Virus record (IMG/VR): IMGVR_UViG_3300048837_001212
Location: 1 to 40,763 of that record
Length of the DNA: 40,763 nucleotides
DNA from: a virus
Direction: 5' to 3' (one strand)
Every line of letters begins with the position of its first letter. Position 1 is the stretch's first letter. Of the stretch, positions 32,481 through 39,345 are shown piece after piece. The notes beneath the pieces were generated by a model. That model ran no database searches. It worked only from the letters and a program-made list of their open reading frames with translations, and was not told the origin of the DNA. The translations under genes were made by a program, and so were the position numbers.

Positions 32481-33403
32481 TGCCGCAGCCAGTCTCCTTT
32501 GCAGGATCATCGTGGACGTATGGGACAGGCTATCGGCCTGATGTATATAGTTTTCTGATGGGGCAATATCCCGACTATAATTTCGGCTTTGTCTCTGCCG
32601 CCATAAGCGGGCACAACGTTTGGTCAAATCTCGTCCGGCTCACCCGCGACACACTAGCCAATAACCCGACTGTGCTGATTATCGACGATGCTAATGGGGT
32701 CATGAATGATTACATGGTGGAGGCATTTATCCGGCGCGCCTGGACAGCAAGGCCAACCATCAAAATTATCTGGATTTCCGCGCCAACGTGGAGTGGGTTG
32801 GATTATCACGACAACGCTGTTGTAACCACACCGCTGAATGCGGTCGATCTCGGAAAAACGGCAGCGATCCTGGCGCATTACGGCGTGAGCCACGCGGACT
32901 GGTGGTCGTGGGCGAAATCGGTTGTGCCGGACACCTATGACCTGGACGAAATTATTAGTGATGGCGTGCATCCAACGGATATTGGTTATGCCTGGATTGA
33001 CGAAACGGTTGACGGTTATCTCGCAACCGGGTTGTCTGTGCCACCTGTTACATTGCCGGAGCGGGTACATGCGGAAAGCGAAGACTACGAAAACGAAAGC
33101 ACGATCAAATTAGGCACGGCTTACGATAGCAAAACCGGAACCTGGACAGAAACCGGGACGCGGGTAGAGAGCAGCGAGGCAGGGGCAACCATCACCTACA
33201 GCGCCACCTGCCAGAGTTACGGCTGTTTTCGCGCTGACGGCGTGGCGCAACCTGCCGTGGAAATATCCGTTGACGGCGGCGCGTTCGCCGCTGGACTGGC
33301 TTACCAAAACGGCGTGGAGATTGCCACTGGTCGTGGCGCGCATACCATCACGATCAAGGTCGTTTCGGGTACGGTACGGATCGACGAATTTTGGGCGGTC
33401 TAA
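32480..33403 (+). CDS. SGNH/GDSL-type esterase tail protein
   Basis: A 307-residue protein starting with GTG. Block I is GSSWTYGTG with the candidate nucleophile serine, and block V is DGVHPTDIGY with the catalytic Asp-x2-His. IDDANGVMND is the block III-like segment. SGNH enzymes in tails usually deacetylate surface polysaccharides. The C-terminal 100 residues form a beta domain (AVEISVDGGAFAAGLAY). It is the last gene of the late region. Confidence 0.78.
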   Translation: MPQPVSFAGSSWTYGTGYRPDVYSFLMGQYPDYNFGFVSAAISGHNVWSNLVRLTRDTLANNPTVLIIDDANGVMNDYMVEAFIRRAWTARPTIKIIWISAPTWSGLDYHDNAVVTTPLNAVDLGKTAAILAHYGVSHADWWSWAKSVVPDTYDLDEIISDGVHPTDIGYAWIDETVDGYLATGLSVPPVTLPERVHAESEDYENESTIKLGTAYDSKTGTWTETGTRVESSEAGATITYSATCQSYGCFRADGVAQPAVEISVDGGAFAAGLAYQNGVEIATGRGAHTITIKVVSGTVRIDEFWAV

Positions 33404-33404
33404 C

Positions 33405-33419
33405 GTCCGCTAATCGGAA
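33405..33419 (+). repeat. 15-bp direct repeat, left copy (GTCCGCTAATCGGAA)
   Basis: The same 15 bases occur at 34380-34394, on the other side of the minus-strand cassette and just before the integrase. The unit itself contains TCCG/CGGA, and this copy has CTAAT/ATTAG around its right half. The repeats may be integrase arm sites or the scar of the cassette's insertion. Confidence 0.75.
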
Positions 33420-33471
33420 TTAGCAGATGTTGTTTTGGAGGTGGTTTTGAGCAGGTGGATCGAAGCGGAGG

Positions 33472-33499
33472 AAAATAAAAAGCCCGGCGGGTGCCGGGC
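33472..33499 (-). terminator. Intrinsic terminator of the minus-strand cassette
   Basis: On the minus strand GCCCGGC-ACCC-GCCGGGC (33499 to 33482) is followed by TTTTTATTTT. It lies just downstream of the 33507-33800 gene. Confidence 0.9.
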
Positions 33500-33506
33500 C
33501 TGTGAT

Positions 33507-33800
33507 CTATTCCTCTTTGGCTTTGCGTGGCCTTCCGCCTTTCTTGCCGTTCTCGCGGACGGCGGCGGTCTTGCGCTCGCTCCTGACAGAACCGAGAGCG
33601 GCAGCGGCGTTGCTGCGGTCAATGGCGTTGCTCTCGGCCTGCTTCGCTTCCTCGTAGGTATCATGGCTGGACACAATTTTGATGTCAACCATCCGCTCAC
33701 CCTGCCAGGTCTCGCGCGTTACATACCACCTGTCCTGATCACGGACGCGCAATTCTGCGCTACTGCCCTGCTGAGTATAAAATCTGTGCACGTTGTTCAT
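33507..33800 (-). CDS. Small basic protein with AT-hook-like end
   Basis: A 97-residue minus-strand protein with a beta-rich N-terminal half (RWYVTRETWQGERMVDIKIV), a helix (EEAKQAESNAIDRS) and a basic C-terminus KKGGRPRKAKEE, where GRPRK is an AT-hook-like DNA-binding motif. It is the second gene of the cassette and its stop lies just before the terminator at 33499. It could be a DNA-binding regulator of the divergent promoters, but this is not shown. Confidence 0.65.
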   Translation of the reverse strand: MNNVHRFYTQQGSSAELRVRDQDRWYVTRETWQGERMVDIKIVSSHDTYEEAKQAESNAIDRSNAAAALGSVRSERKTAAVRENGKKGGRPRKAKEE

Positions 33801-33848
33801 TGGTTTTCCTTGCTGGCCTATGGCCCAACCAGCGGGGCACTTTGTGTT

Positions 33849-34265
33849 TTACAGTCCGCGACCCGCCAGACCTTCTTCGGTTTGATCGCTGTAGCGGTTG
33901 CCGTTTGGCTGAACTTCGGTTTCGATATGGTCATCTTCGGCTACCTGACCAGGCCAACGACCGTTATTCATGAAGAACTGATTGCGTTCCTGAATTTCCT
34001 GGCTGCGCTCGGTGGCGCGGCGCTGTTCGTAAGCGCGGAACTCAGCAGTGCGTTTGCTGGCAGCGGCTACCCCGCCGGTCAAAGCGGCGCGACCAATCTC
34101 GACAACTTCCATACCGGTGATCCCGCTGGCTTTGGCATCGTTCATGGCCTGCACCACAACACCGTAAACGCCTTTGCGCTGCGCGTCATTCAGGAGTGCG
34201 GCCACTGCGGGGTGGTTCTTCATTCGTTTGCTCTCAAGTTCAAGTCCGGTGTACTGGCAGTTCAT
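33849..34265 (-). CDS. Hypothetical protein of the minus-strand cassette
   Basis: A 138-residue minus-strand protein, mostly helical, with a Gly/Ala-rich middle and a long charged helix (KRTAEFRAYEQRRATERSQEI). The start at 34265 has GGAGG about 8 bases upstream; longer starts at 34298 and 34310 would overlap the promoter. A consensus promoter lies 31 bases upstream. No family is recognised. An overlapping + strand ORF of 317 codons is rejected. Confidence 0.65.
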   Translation of the reverse strand: MNCQYTGLELESKRMKNHPAVAALLNDAQRKGVYGVVVQAMNDAKASGITGMEVVEIGRAALTGGVAAASKRTAEFRAYEQRRATERSQEIQERNQFFMNNGRWPGQVAEDDHIETEVQPNGNRYSDQTEEGLAGRGL

Positions 34266-34277
34266 TTCGTTTTCCTC

Positions 34278-34284
34278 CGTTTGG
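34278..34284. promoter_or_regulatory. Half operator over the cassette ribosome site
   Basis: CGTTTGG repeats one half of the palindrome at 34307 and lies over the ribosome-binding region of the 33849-34265 gene. It may be a weak third site. Confidence 0.3.
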
Positions 34285-34296
34285 TTTCTTGTATTC

Positions 34297-34326
34297 ATTA
34301 TACAATCCAAACGTTTGGTTTGTCAA
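34297..34326 (-). promoter_or_regulatory. Consensus minus-strand promoter with palindromic operator
   Basis: On the minus strand TTGACA (34326-34321), an 18-base spacer and TATAAT (34302-34297) match the sigma70 consensus perfectly. The spacer holds the perfect 12-bp palindrome CCAAACGTTTGG (34307-34318), which is placed to block RNA polymerase when bound. Confidence 0.9.
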
Positions 34327-34331
34327 GTGGT

Positions 34332-34375
34332 TTGAGTAAATCTGACTTAAATTGGTATAATAAGCAAACGTTAGG
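34332..34375 (+). promoter_or_regulatory. Integrase promoter with second operator
   Basis: TTGAGT (34332-34337), an 18-base spacer and TATAAT (34356-34361) with an extended -10 TGG form a promoter facing the integrase gene, back to back with the cassette promoter. GCAAACGTTAGG (34364-34375), at the expected start of transcription, matches the palindrome at 34307 at 10 of 12 bases. One repressor could therefore control both promoters. Confidence 0.8.
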
Positions 34376-34379
34376 TTAT

Positions 34380-34394
34380 GTCCGCTAATCGGAA
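34380..34394 (+). repeat. 15-bp direct repeat, right copy (GTCCGCTAATCGGAA)
   Basis: Identical to 33405-33419 and 975 bases from it. It lies in the integrase mRNA leader, 20 bases before the start codon. Confidence 0.75.
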
Positions 34395-34413
34395 CTATTG
34401 AAAGCGAGGAGGA

Positions 34414-35391
34414 ATGGCACGGCAAGACAGTCCCTATCTGACCGGTGAGTGGCGCGAGGCCTACGATCTGTGGATGGCCGGCCTGCGGTCGGATGGAACC
34501 CGCCGGGCCTACGCCCTGGCCTGGTGCTTTTTCCTGGACTTCGTTGAGAAGACGCCCGACCAGGTGGGGCGCTCCGACGTGGCGCGCTGGGTGGACGCGA
34601 TGCGCAAGCGCGGTTTGTCAGCATGCACCCGGCAGCAGCGCCTGGCGGCAATCTCATCCTTTTTTGCCTTCGTGGCGGAAGACTTCACCAAGGTCGTTGA
34701 CGGCCAGGAGGTTGCGCTGCATAGCGCCAATCCGGCTGCCGGCAGACGTTTCCGTGAGCACATCAATCCCTACGGAAAAGCAATCCACCTCGGAGTCACG
34801 GAAGTCAGGCAGCTGCTAGACGCCGTCCGGCGCAAAACCACGCCGATCGCGCAGCGCGATTATGCCCTGTACCTGGCTTACCTGCTGACCGGTCGGCGCA
34901 ACACAGAGATCCGCCAGCTGCGCTGGGGCGATCTGGAGCAGAGCGGCGGGCGCGTCTGGTACCGCTGGTCGGGGAAGGGCAAGCACGACCAACGTTATGA
35001 GATGCCCCTGCCGGTCTGGCAGGCGATTCGTGCCGCGCTGGCGGCCGCGGGCCGGCTGGAGTCGATCCAGCCAGGCGATTATATTTTTACCGCACTGCGC
35101 TGCCGGCGCGCGACACCGATCTCGATGCGTGAGGTCGGCCGCCGGCTGAAGCTGTACTGCGTGCAGGCCGGGCTCAACGCCGGCGCCATCCACGTGCACA
35201 CATTGCGGCACAGCGCGGCCATGCTGCGCAAATTGGCCGGCGATGACCTCGAAGTGATTTGTCACTTTTTGGGGCACTCGAACGTCGGCGTGACCCAGAT
35301 TTACATGCATTCCATCGAAGGAAATCGCGATGAAAGCTGGTCGAAGGCGGCCGATCTGTTGGGCTTGGAAAATGGGGAAGCACCAGGATAA
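34414..35391 (+). CDS. int: Tyrosine integrase
   Basis: A 325-residue tyrosine recombinase. An N-terminal SAM-like core-binding domain (about 8-100) precedes the catalytic domain with Arg162 in TGRRNTE, a Lys in the GKGKHDQR hairpin, His262-x2-Arg265 in HTLRH, His in GHSNV and nucleophile Tyr297. It lacks an evident arm-binding domain. GAGGAGG lies before the ATG. A likely attachment site with a tRNA 3' end lies 380 bases downstream, so this is the best candidate for integration of the phage. Confidence 0.92.
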   Translation: MARQDSPYLTGEWREAYDLWMAGLRSDGTRRAYALAWCFFLDFVEKTPDQVGRSDVARWVDAMRKRGLSACTRQQRLAAISSFFAFVAEDFTKVVDGQEVALHSANPAAGRRFREHINPYGKAIHLGVTEVRQLLDAVRRKTTPIAQRDYALYLAYLLTGRRNTEIRQLRWGDLEQSGGRVWYRWSGKGKHDQRYEMPLPVWQAIRAALAAAGRLESIQPGDYIFTALRCRRATPISMREVGRRLKLYCVQAGLNAGAIHVHTLRHSAAMLRKLAGDDLEVICHFLGHSNVGVTQIYMHSIEGNRDESWSKAADLLGLENGEAPG

Positions 35392-35396
35392 GAAAA

Positions 35397-35420
35397 CGAC
35401 CCCGGTGGTCACCGCGGTCG
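35397..35420. terminator. Hairpin after the integrase gene
   Basis: CGACC-c-CGGTG pairs with CACCG-c-GGTCG around GT, a 10-bp stem with one mismatch. No T-run follows on the + strand. It may be a weak terminator, mRNA 3' end or a recombination-related palindrome. Confidence 0.45.
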
Positions 35421-35539
35421 TTCATACCAGTAAGTTGCGCATTGGCGGGCCTTGCACCCCTTTTACCGGCTTGGGATCCTGTTCGTAGCAGCTCCCGACC
35501 GACTCCGGTTTTAGGCCTTTCACATAAATGCTGCATGCG

Positions 35540-35563
35540 TTGTGCATACAAAAAGTATAACAA
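35540..35563. promoter_or_regulatory. AT-rich inverted repeat near the attachment region
   Basis: TTGTGCATAC and GTATAACAA face each other across AAAAA in an AT-rich stretch. Such sites often bind integrase, excisionase or a repressor; the function here is not known. Confidence 0.35.
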
Positions 35564-35631
35564 TTTCGATCTAAATTTACAACCATCGAATTAGTTTAAT
35601 TAAAAAAGCCCCTATTCAAATCCGAACGGGT

Positions 35632-35645
35632 GTTTCTGTAGAAAC
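35632..35645 (+). repeat. GTTTCT-GT-AGAAAC palindrome, intergenic
   Basis: Dispersed palindrome copy with GT centre in the gene-free stretch between the integrase and the bidirectional terminator. It is one of two copies not inside a gene. Confidence 0.9.
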
Positions 35646-35670
35646 ACTGTGTTGACTGTCTGCAACATGT

Positions 35671-35711
35671 GCGCAAAACGGCCCGCTGATTTCCAGCGGG
35701 CCGTTTTGCGC
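35671..35711. terminator. Strong bidirectional terminator
   Basis: A perfect 18-bp stem (35671-35688 with 35694-35711) around the loop ATTTC. The upper GC-rich part is flanked by AAAA on the left and TTTT on the right, so it can stop transcription from both sides. Confidence 0.85.
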
Positions 35712-35771
35712 CGAGAGGCGATTCTTAACGAGGTTTCGAATCTCACGGCGAAGCGAAAAACGGGCAAAAAG

Positions 35772-35801
35772 TCGGGGCGGGCGGATTTGAACCGCCGACC
35801 T
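35772..35801 (-). other. Putative attP core: 3' end of a tRNA gene
   Basis: On the minus strand AGGTC (variable loop), GGCGG-TTCAAAT-CCGCC (T-arm, 35796 to 35780), CGCCCCG (acceptor) and discriminator A form the 3' part of a class I tRNA. The matching 5' acceptor strand CGGGGCG does not occur on this strand nearby, so it is not a full tRNA. Integrases commonly use such 3' ends so that the host tRNA is restored after insertion. It lies between the two tyrosine recombinase genes. Confidence 0.7.
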
Positions 35802-35897
35802 CACGGAAGTCCGTCTAAATCCCGTATACCGGCGGTTTGTGAATCTCGCGCGTTCAACCGTGAGCCCAAATCCGCGCTTGCATTTCGTTTTTTGATG

Positions 35898-36042
35898 TAT
35901 AATCAAACCATCGATTAAACCTTGTCGCGCCGAGCGGGAACTCGACGCGACGATGGCCCCAGACCGTGCGGGCGGTCCAAGGTACTTGGATTATACCATG
36001 CCTCCATCCGCCGCGCCGGTCACCGACCGGCGTTTTTTATTT
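35898..36042 (+). promoter_or_regulatory. Promoter element and attenuator-like leader
   Basis: TATAAT (35898-35903) is a likely -10 box, with no clear -35. The leader after it folds into consecutive hairpins: GTCGCG with inner CGAG/CTCG (35924-35951), GACCG/CGGTC (35962-35977), CCAAG/CTTGG (35977-35989), and then CGCCGGTC-ACC-GACCGGCG (36014-36032) followed by TTTTTTATTT. The last is a textbook terminator ending 8 bases before the start codon of the next gene. The CGGTC of the second hairpin could pair with GACCG of the terminator, giving an on/off switch. Confidence 0.65.
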
Positions 36043-36050
36043 GGAGCATC

Positions 36051-36458
36051 ATGGCACAACGATTCATGCGGGTACATCTGATCCGACTCTCACGGTTGAT
36101 GAACATGCAATATAAACCCTCCGAGATCGCGGAGGACATCGGGCTGACGGCGGAGACGGTGGTGCGGCACTGCCTGTCCGGGGGCTGCCCGTTCGAGCGG
36201 GACAAAAACGGGCACTTCTGGATCAACGGCGAAAACTTCCGGGCGTGGGCCCTCGCGGTGAACCAGAAAACCCGGCATAGGGGCGCGCTGGGCGACGGCG
36301 AGGGCTGGTGCTGCAAGTGCAACCAGGTGGTAAAGATGGTCAAGCCGCGCCTGCGGCACGAGGGACGCTATACCAAAATCTACCAGGGGAAGTGCCCGGC
36401 GTGCGGGAAGAAGGTCAACCGGGCTTATGCGGCATCCGTGGAGGTGAACTGTGATTGA
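36051..36458 (+). CDS. HTH and zinc-ribbon protein, partner of second recombinase
   Basis: A 135-residue protein. Residues about 20-66 form a helix-turn-helix (YKPSEIAEDIGLTAETVVRHC ... WINGENFRAWA) like those of MerR and excisionase proteins. Residues about 85-125 form a zinc ribbon (CCKC ... CPAC). It overlaps the recombinase gene by 8 bases. It may be a recombination directionality factor or a regulator of the second recombinase. ATG 36051 follows GGAG; it lies right after the leader terminator. Confidence 0.7.
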   Translation: MAQRFMRVHLIRLSRLMNMQYKPSEIAEDIGLTAETVVRHCLSGGCPFERDKNGHFWINGENFRAWALAVNQKTRHRGALGDGEGWCCKCNQVVKMVKPRLRHEGRYTKIYQGKCPACGKKVNRAYAASVEVNCD

Positions 36459-37434
36459 GCGGCAAAACTGGCTGGACACGAAGGAATACCTGGCGCACAT
36501 CGAGCGCATTGGTCGAAACCCGGAGACGGTGAAGCGGGTGCGCGGGCTGCTGCGCCACCTGCTGGAATGGGCGGACGCGACCCCCTTCCCAAAGGCGCGC
36601 ACGGTCGACCCGGCTTTCCCGGCCTACCTGGCGGTGAAGCGCAACGACGGGAAGCCCGGGGGCTTGAGCGCGGCGAGCATGAAGAAGGCGTGCGAGTACG
36701 CGCGCAAGTTCTTCGAGTGGATCCGGGGGGAGCACTTGCAGCGCTACCGGGCAATCTCGGGCAGCTGGATCGACACGATCCGCCCGAGCACCTCGCACGG
36801 CCTGCACAGCGAGTTCCAGGAGCACCGCTTTTGGGAGATCGACCAGGTGCGGGCGATCGCGGCGCTCGCGCCGGCGAACCTGAAGGAGGAGCGCGACCAG
36901 GCGGCAATCTGCTTTATGTTCCTCTCGGCGATGCGGGCGCAGGCCTTCGTCAGCCTGCCGGTGGAGGCGGTGGACCTGCGCCAATACAAGATCAGCCAGT
37001 TCCCAGGGCTGGGGGTGCATACCAAGAACTCGAAGGCGGCGAAGACGGATATGCTGCGGCTGCCGGACCTGCTGGCGGTGGTGCAGCGCTGGGACGCAAA
37101 ACTGCGCCGGAGCGGGATCGCGCTGTGGTACCCGCGCATCGACCGCTGGCACCGCTTCGTCGGCACGGAGAAGGGGTTCAACTGGCTGTCGCGGCGCGAG
37201 ATCCTAAACAAGGGGATCCGGGCGCTGTGCGCGCGGGCGGAACAGCCCTACCTGAGCAGCCACAAGCTGCGCCACGGGCACGCGGTGTACATGATGCGGC
37301 GGGTGAAGGACATGAAACAGTTGAAGAGCCTGAGCCAGAACATGATGCACGACAGCGTGGTGACCACGGACGAGACTTACGCGCGCATGGTGCAGGACGA
37401 TATCGCCTCCCTGTACGAGGGGGTTGAGGAGTAG
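36451..37434 (+). CDS. Second tyrosine recombinase
   Basis: A 327-residue tyrosine recombinase, starting with GTG behind GGAGGTGA. The catalytic set shows as Arg in LSAMRAQAF, Lys in HTKNSKAAK, His-x2-Arg in HKLRHGHAV, His in MMHDSV and Tyr in DETYARM. It is not a close copy of the first integrase. It may act on a separate site or on an element within the phage. The gene ends just before a palindrome copy and a bidirectional terminator. Confidence 0.88.
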   Translation: MIERQNWLDTKEYLAHIERIGRNPETVKRVRGLLRHLLEWADATPFPKARTVDPAFPAYLAVKRNDGKPGGLSAASMKKACEYARKFFEWIRGEHLQRYRAISGSWIDTIRPSTSHGLHSEFQEHRFWEIDQVRAIAALAPANLKEERDQAAICFMFLSAMRAQAFVSLPVEAVDLRQYKISQFPGLGVHTKNSKAAKTDMLRLPDLLAVVQRWDAKLRRSGIALWYPRIDRWHRFVGTEKGFNWLSRREILNKGIRALCARAEQPYLSSHKLRHGHAVYMMRRVKDMKQLKSLSQNMMHDSVVTTDETYARMVQDDIASLYEGVEE

Positions 37435-37437
37435 AAC

Positions 37438-37451
37438 GTTTCTACAGAAAC
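37438..37451 (+). repeat. GTTTCT-AC-AGAAAC palindrome, intergenic
   Basis: Dispersed palindrome copy with AC centre, 4 bases after the stop of the second recombinase. It is the only copy that breaks the polarity rule relative to the proposed origin. Confidence 0.9.
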
Positions 37452-37475
37452 GGTGTGTCGGGTTTCCCACGCAGG

Positions 37476-37513
37476 AAACAGCGGTAGAGTCGCGCGCGAC
37501 TCTACCGCTGTTT
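37476..37513. terminator. Perfect 38-bp palindrome, bidirectional terminator
   Basis: Nineteen bases on each side pair perfectly around a GCGCGC centre with no spacer. TTTT follows on the + strand and TTT on the minus strand. It lies between convergent genes and overlaps the last codons of the exonuclease gene. Confidence 0.8.
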
Positions 37514-38860
37514 TGAAACGCGGCCCGAGCGGACCAGTAGCCAGAGCACCAGGCCGCTGACCAGCGCGAAAACTAGGCCCAAAACCGAACCGATCATCAC
37601 GCCGCTGGTGTCTGATAGATCCGATAACGCAGCGGATAAGAACCCGGCAGTGAAGCAAAGGGAAATCAACAATAGGACCAGCAGCAGAACCCTGGCGGGC
37701 TTTATTCGTTTGGGTTTTGCGTCCGGCGGATGGGCCGGCTGCTGAGTTGACACGACCGGCGCTGCTTGCCCTTCGGTTGGGATCTCGTCCTTCTCTAAAT
37801 CCAGTAAATCATTTATGTCGATCGTTATCGTCTGAATTTCCGGTCGTTGGCTCACCGGGCGTTTTGGCAGGCTGCCCTTGATCCCCCTTCTCTTGACCCA
37901 TTTGCTAAAGGGCTCACCGGAGTCATCGACGGCCCGCATGAAGATCAAACCGGCCGTGCGGGCGTCTGCCAGGGCGTCGTGATGGTCGAACGCGATCTCG
38001 AACCGCTTCGCCAGGTCGGACAGCCCGTAACCGGAAGCCCGGCAGTCTTCCCAGGCGTAGCGTGCGACCGTTGAAGAGTCTAACCATGTGCAGTTGATGG
38101 GTTCTAGGCCATATTTTTCACAGGCGCGGTCGAAGGCCGTCCGATCAAAGGCGGTGTGATGCACGACGACTTGATTTTCCAGGATGGGACGCAATGTTTC
38201 GATGTATTGAACAAAGGTCGGCTCGCCCTGCACCATTTTATTAGTGATGCCGTGGATGCGGACGTTTGTCCTGCTGAATTCGCACCCGGGATCAATGTAA
38301 GTTTTGAGCGCATCGCACTCAACCCCATCCTTGAAGACTACCAGTCCTATCTGGCAGATGCTGGCATAATCGGACGTGGCGGTTTCCACGTCCAGCGCGA
38401 TGAAATCAAGAGGTGGTTCAGGTCGGGGTTTTCTCGGCGTAGTAACCTTCGCTCGCGAAGCGGTTTTCTCAGGAGTCTTGCCGTCACGAGCCGGGCGAAT
38501 ATCTACTTCTTCCTCATTCGCGGTTTCTAGCAATTTATCCAATCTCGCAAGTAACCGTGGAGGTGACACCCCTGGGCTGTGCTTTTGTCCGGCGAATCGC
38601 TGCAATATTTCGATTTCTTTTCCGCGTTGGCCCTGCTTCCGATAAAAAATCGCGAGTTTTTCGTAATACCAGGGAGCTACCCCTTCGTCGGTTGCGATAG
38701 ATCCTTCCTCCACTACCCGAACAAGGTTGAGGAGAAGGTTTTCAAGCTCCTGTTCGTCATTCTGCCTTTTGAGATTTATAACGATAGGCACATATTCAGA
38801 AATAGGTTTGCCAAGGTAAAACCACGGCTTTTCCACTGGTTCTGAGGATTCGCCTGTCAT
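37502..38860 (-). CDS. DnaQ-like exonuclease with C-terminal membrane anchor
   Basis: A 452-residue minus-strand protein. Residues about 10-115 are a helical, TPR-like domain. Residues about 151-315 are a DEDDh 3'-5' exonuclease: Asp157-Glu159 (LDVET), Asp239 (HHTAFDR) and His294 with Asp299 (HDALADA). Residues about 390-411 and 420-443 are two strong membrane helices. Exonucleases of this type trim DNA or RNA ends; a membrane anchor is unusual. It lies in the lysogeny region, reads with the repressor, and might degrade incoming phage DNA at the membrane. GGAGGGG supports the start at 38860; 38875 is an alternative. Confidence 0.85.
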   Translation of the reverse strand: MTGESSEPVEKPWFYLGKPISEYVPIVINLKRQNDEQELENLLLNLVRVVEEGSIATDEGVAPWYYEKLAIFYRKQGQRGKEIEILQRFAGQKHSPGVSPPRLLARLDKLLETANEEEVDIRPARDGKTPEKTASRAKVTTPRKPRPEPPLDFIALDVETATSDYASICQIGLVVFKDGVECDALKTYIDPGCEFSRTNVRIHGITNKMVQGEPTFVQYIETLRPILENQVVVHHTAFDRTAFDRACEKYGLEPINCTWLDSSTVARYAWEDCRASGYGLSDLAKRFEIAFDHHDALADARTAGLIFMRAVDDSGEPFSKWVKRRGIKGSLPKRPVSQRPEIQTITIDINDLLDLEKDEIPTEGQAAPVVSTQQPAHPPDAKPKRIKPARVLLLVLLLISLCFTAGFLSAALSDLSDTSGVMIGSVLGLVFALVSGLVLWLLVRSGRVSKQR

Positions 38861-38911
38861 ATCCCCTCCGATCATTCGAACTGTTTTTTTTGAATTACTA
38901 GAACAACTGAT

Positions 38912-39322
38912 CTAATTGTCTTTTAACGCACTTCGAGCCGGGCGTTTGCTCCGGCTCGGTTTCTTTTTCTCTTTGTCTTCCAGGCGGAACCTGGCGAACC
39001 TGATCAATTCATCCAGGTCGTCATCGTCCAACATATTCAACAAATAACTGAGTTCTGCCATTTTTGACTTTTCGGCTGAAACAGGCGGTAAAACCCCGGC
39101 CATCCGAAATACATGTTCTGCGGGAAGATTGAAGGCATTGGCTATAGCGCGAATAGATTGTTCTCCAAAGCCGCGCTCACCATTAAGGGCTTTGGTTATA
39201 TGGGCTGGAGAAATACCGGATCTTCTTGCCAGTTCGGCCTGAGTCCATCCCCGTTCCCGCAATTCATTTCTAAGCCAATCTATGAATGATGTTTCCATGA
39301 GACAACAAAAGCTTAGCATCAT
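38912..39322 (-). CDS. XRE-family repressor (cI-like)
   Basis: A 136-residue minus-strand protein with an XRE helix-turn-helix (WTQAELARRSGISPAHITKALNG as two segments, about residues 26-48), a linker, and a helical C-terminus with an acidic run (LDDDDLDEL) and a basic tail. It has no peptidase domain, so it is not LexA/cI-type self-cleaving. It is divergent from the early promoter with paired operators and is the best candidate for the immunity repressor. GAGGA before 39322 supports this start; Met at 39298 is an alternative. Confidence 0.8.
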   Translation of the reverse strand: MMLSFCCLMETSFIDWLRNELRERGWTQAELARRSGISPAHITKALNGERGFGEQSIRAIANAFNLPAEHVFRMAGVLPPVSAEKSKMAELSYLLNMLDDDDLDELIRFARFRLEDKEKKKPSRSKRPARSALKDN

Positions 39323-39345
39323 GTAAATTTCCTCTGGTTACTAAT

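Noticed and set aside
33435-34388. A + strand ORF of 317 codons opposite the minus-strand cassette
   Set aside because: The minus-strand genes have a consensus promoter, a GGAGG site for the first gene and a terminator with T-run in the right direction. The + ORF begins before that terminator and reads through the promoter region.
35649-35918. An 89-codon + strand ORF near the integrase
   Set aside because: It includes the antisense of the tRNA T-arm (reads DLNRRP, a known false-protein signature) and crosses a bidirectional terminator.
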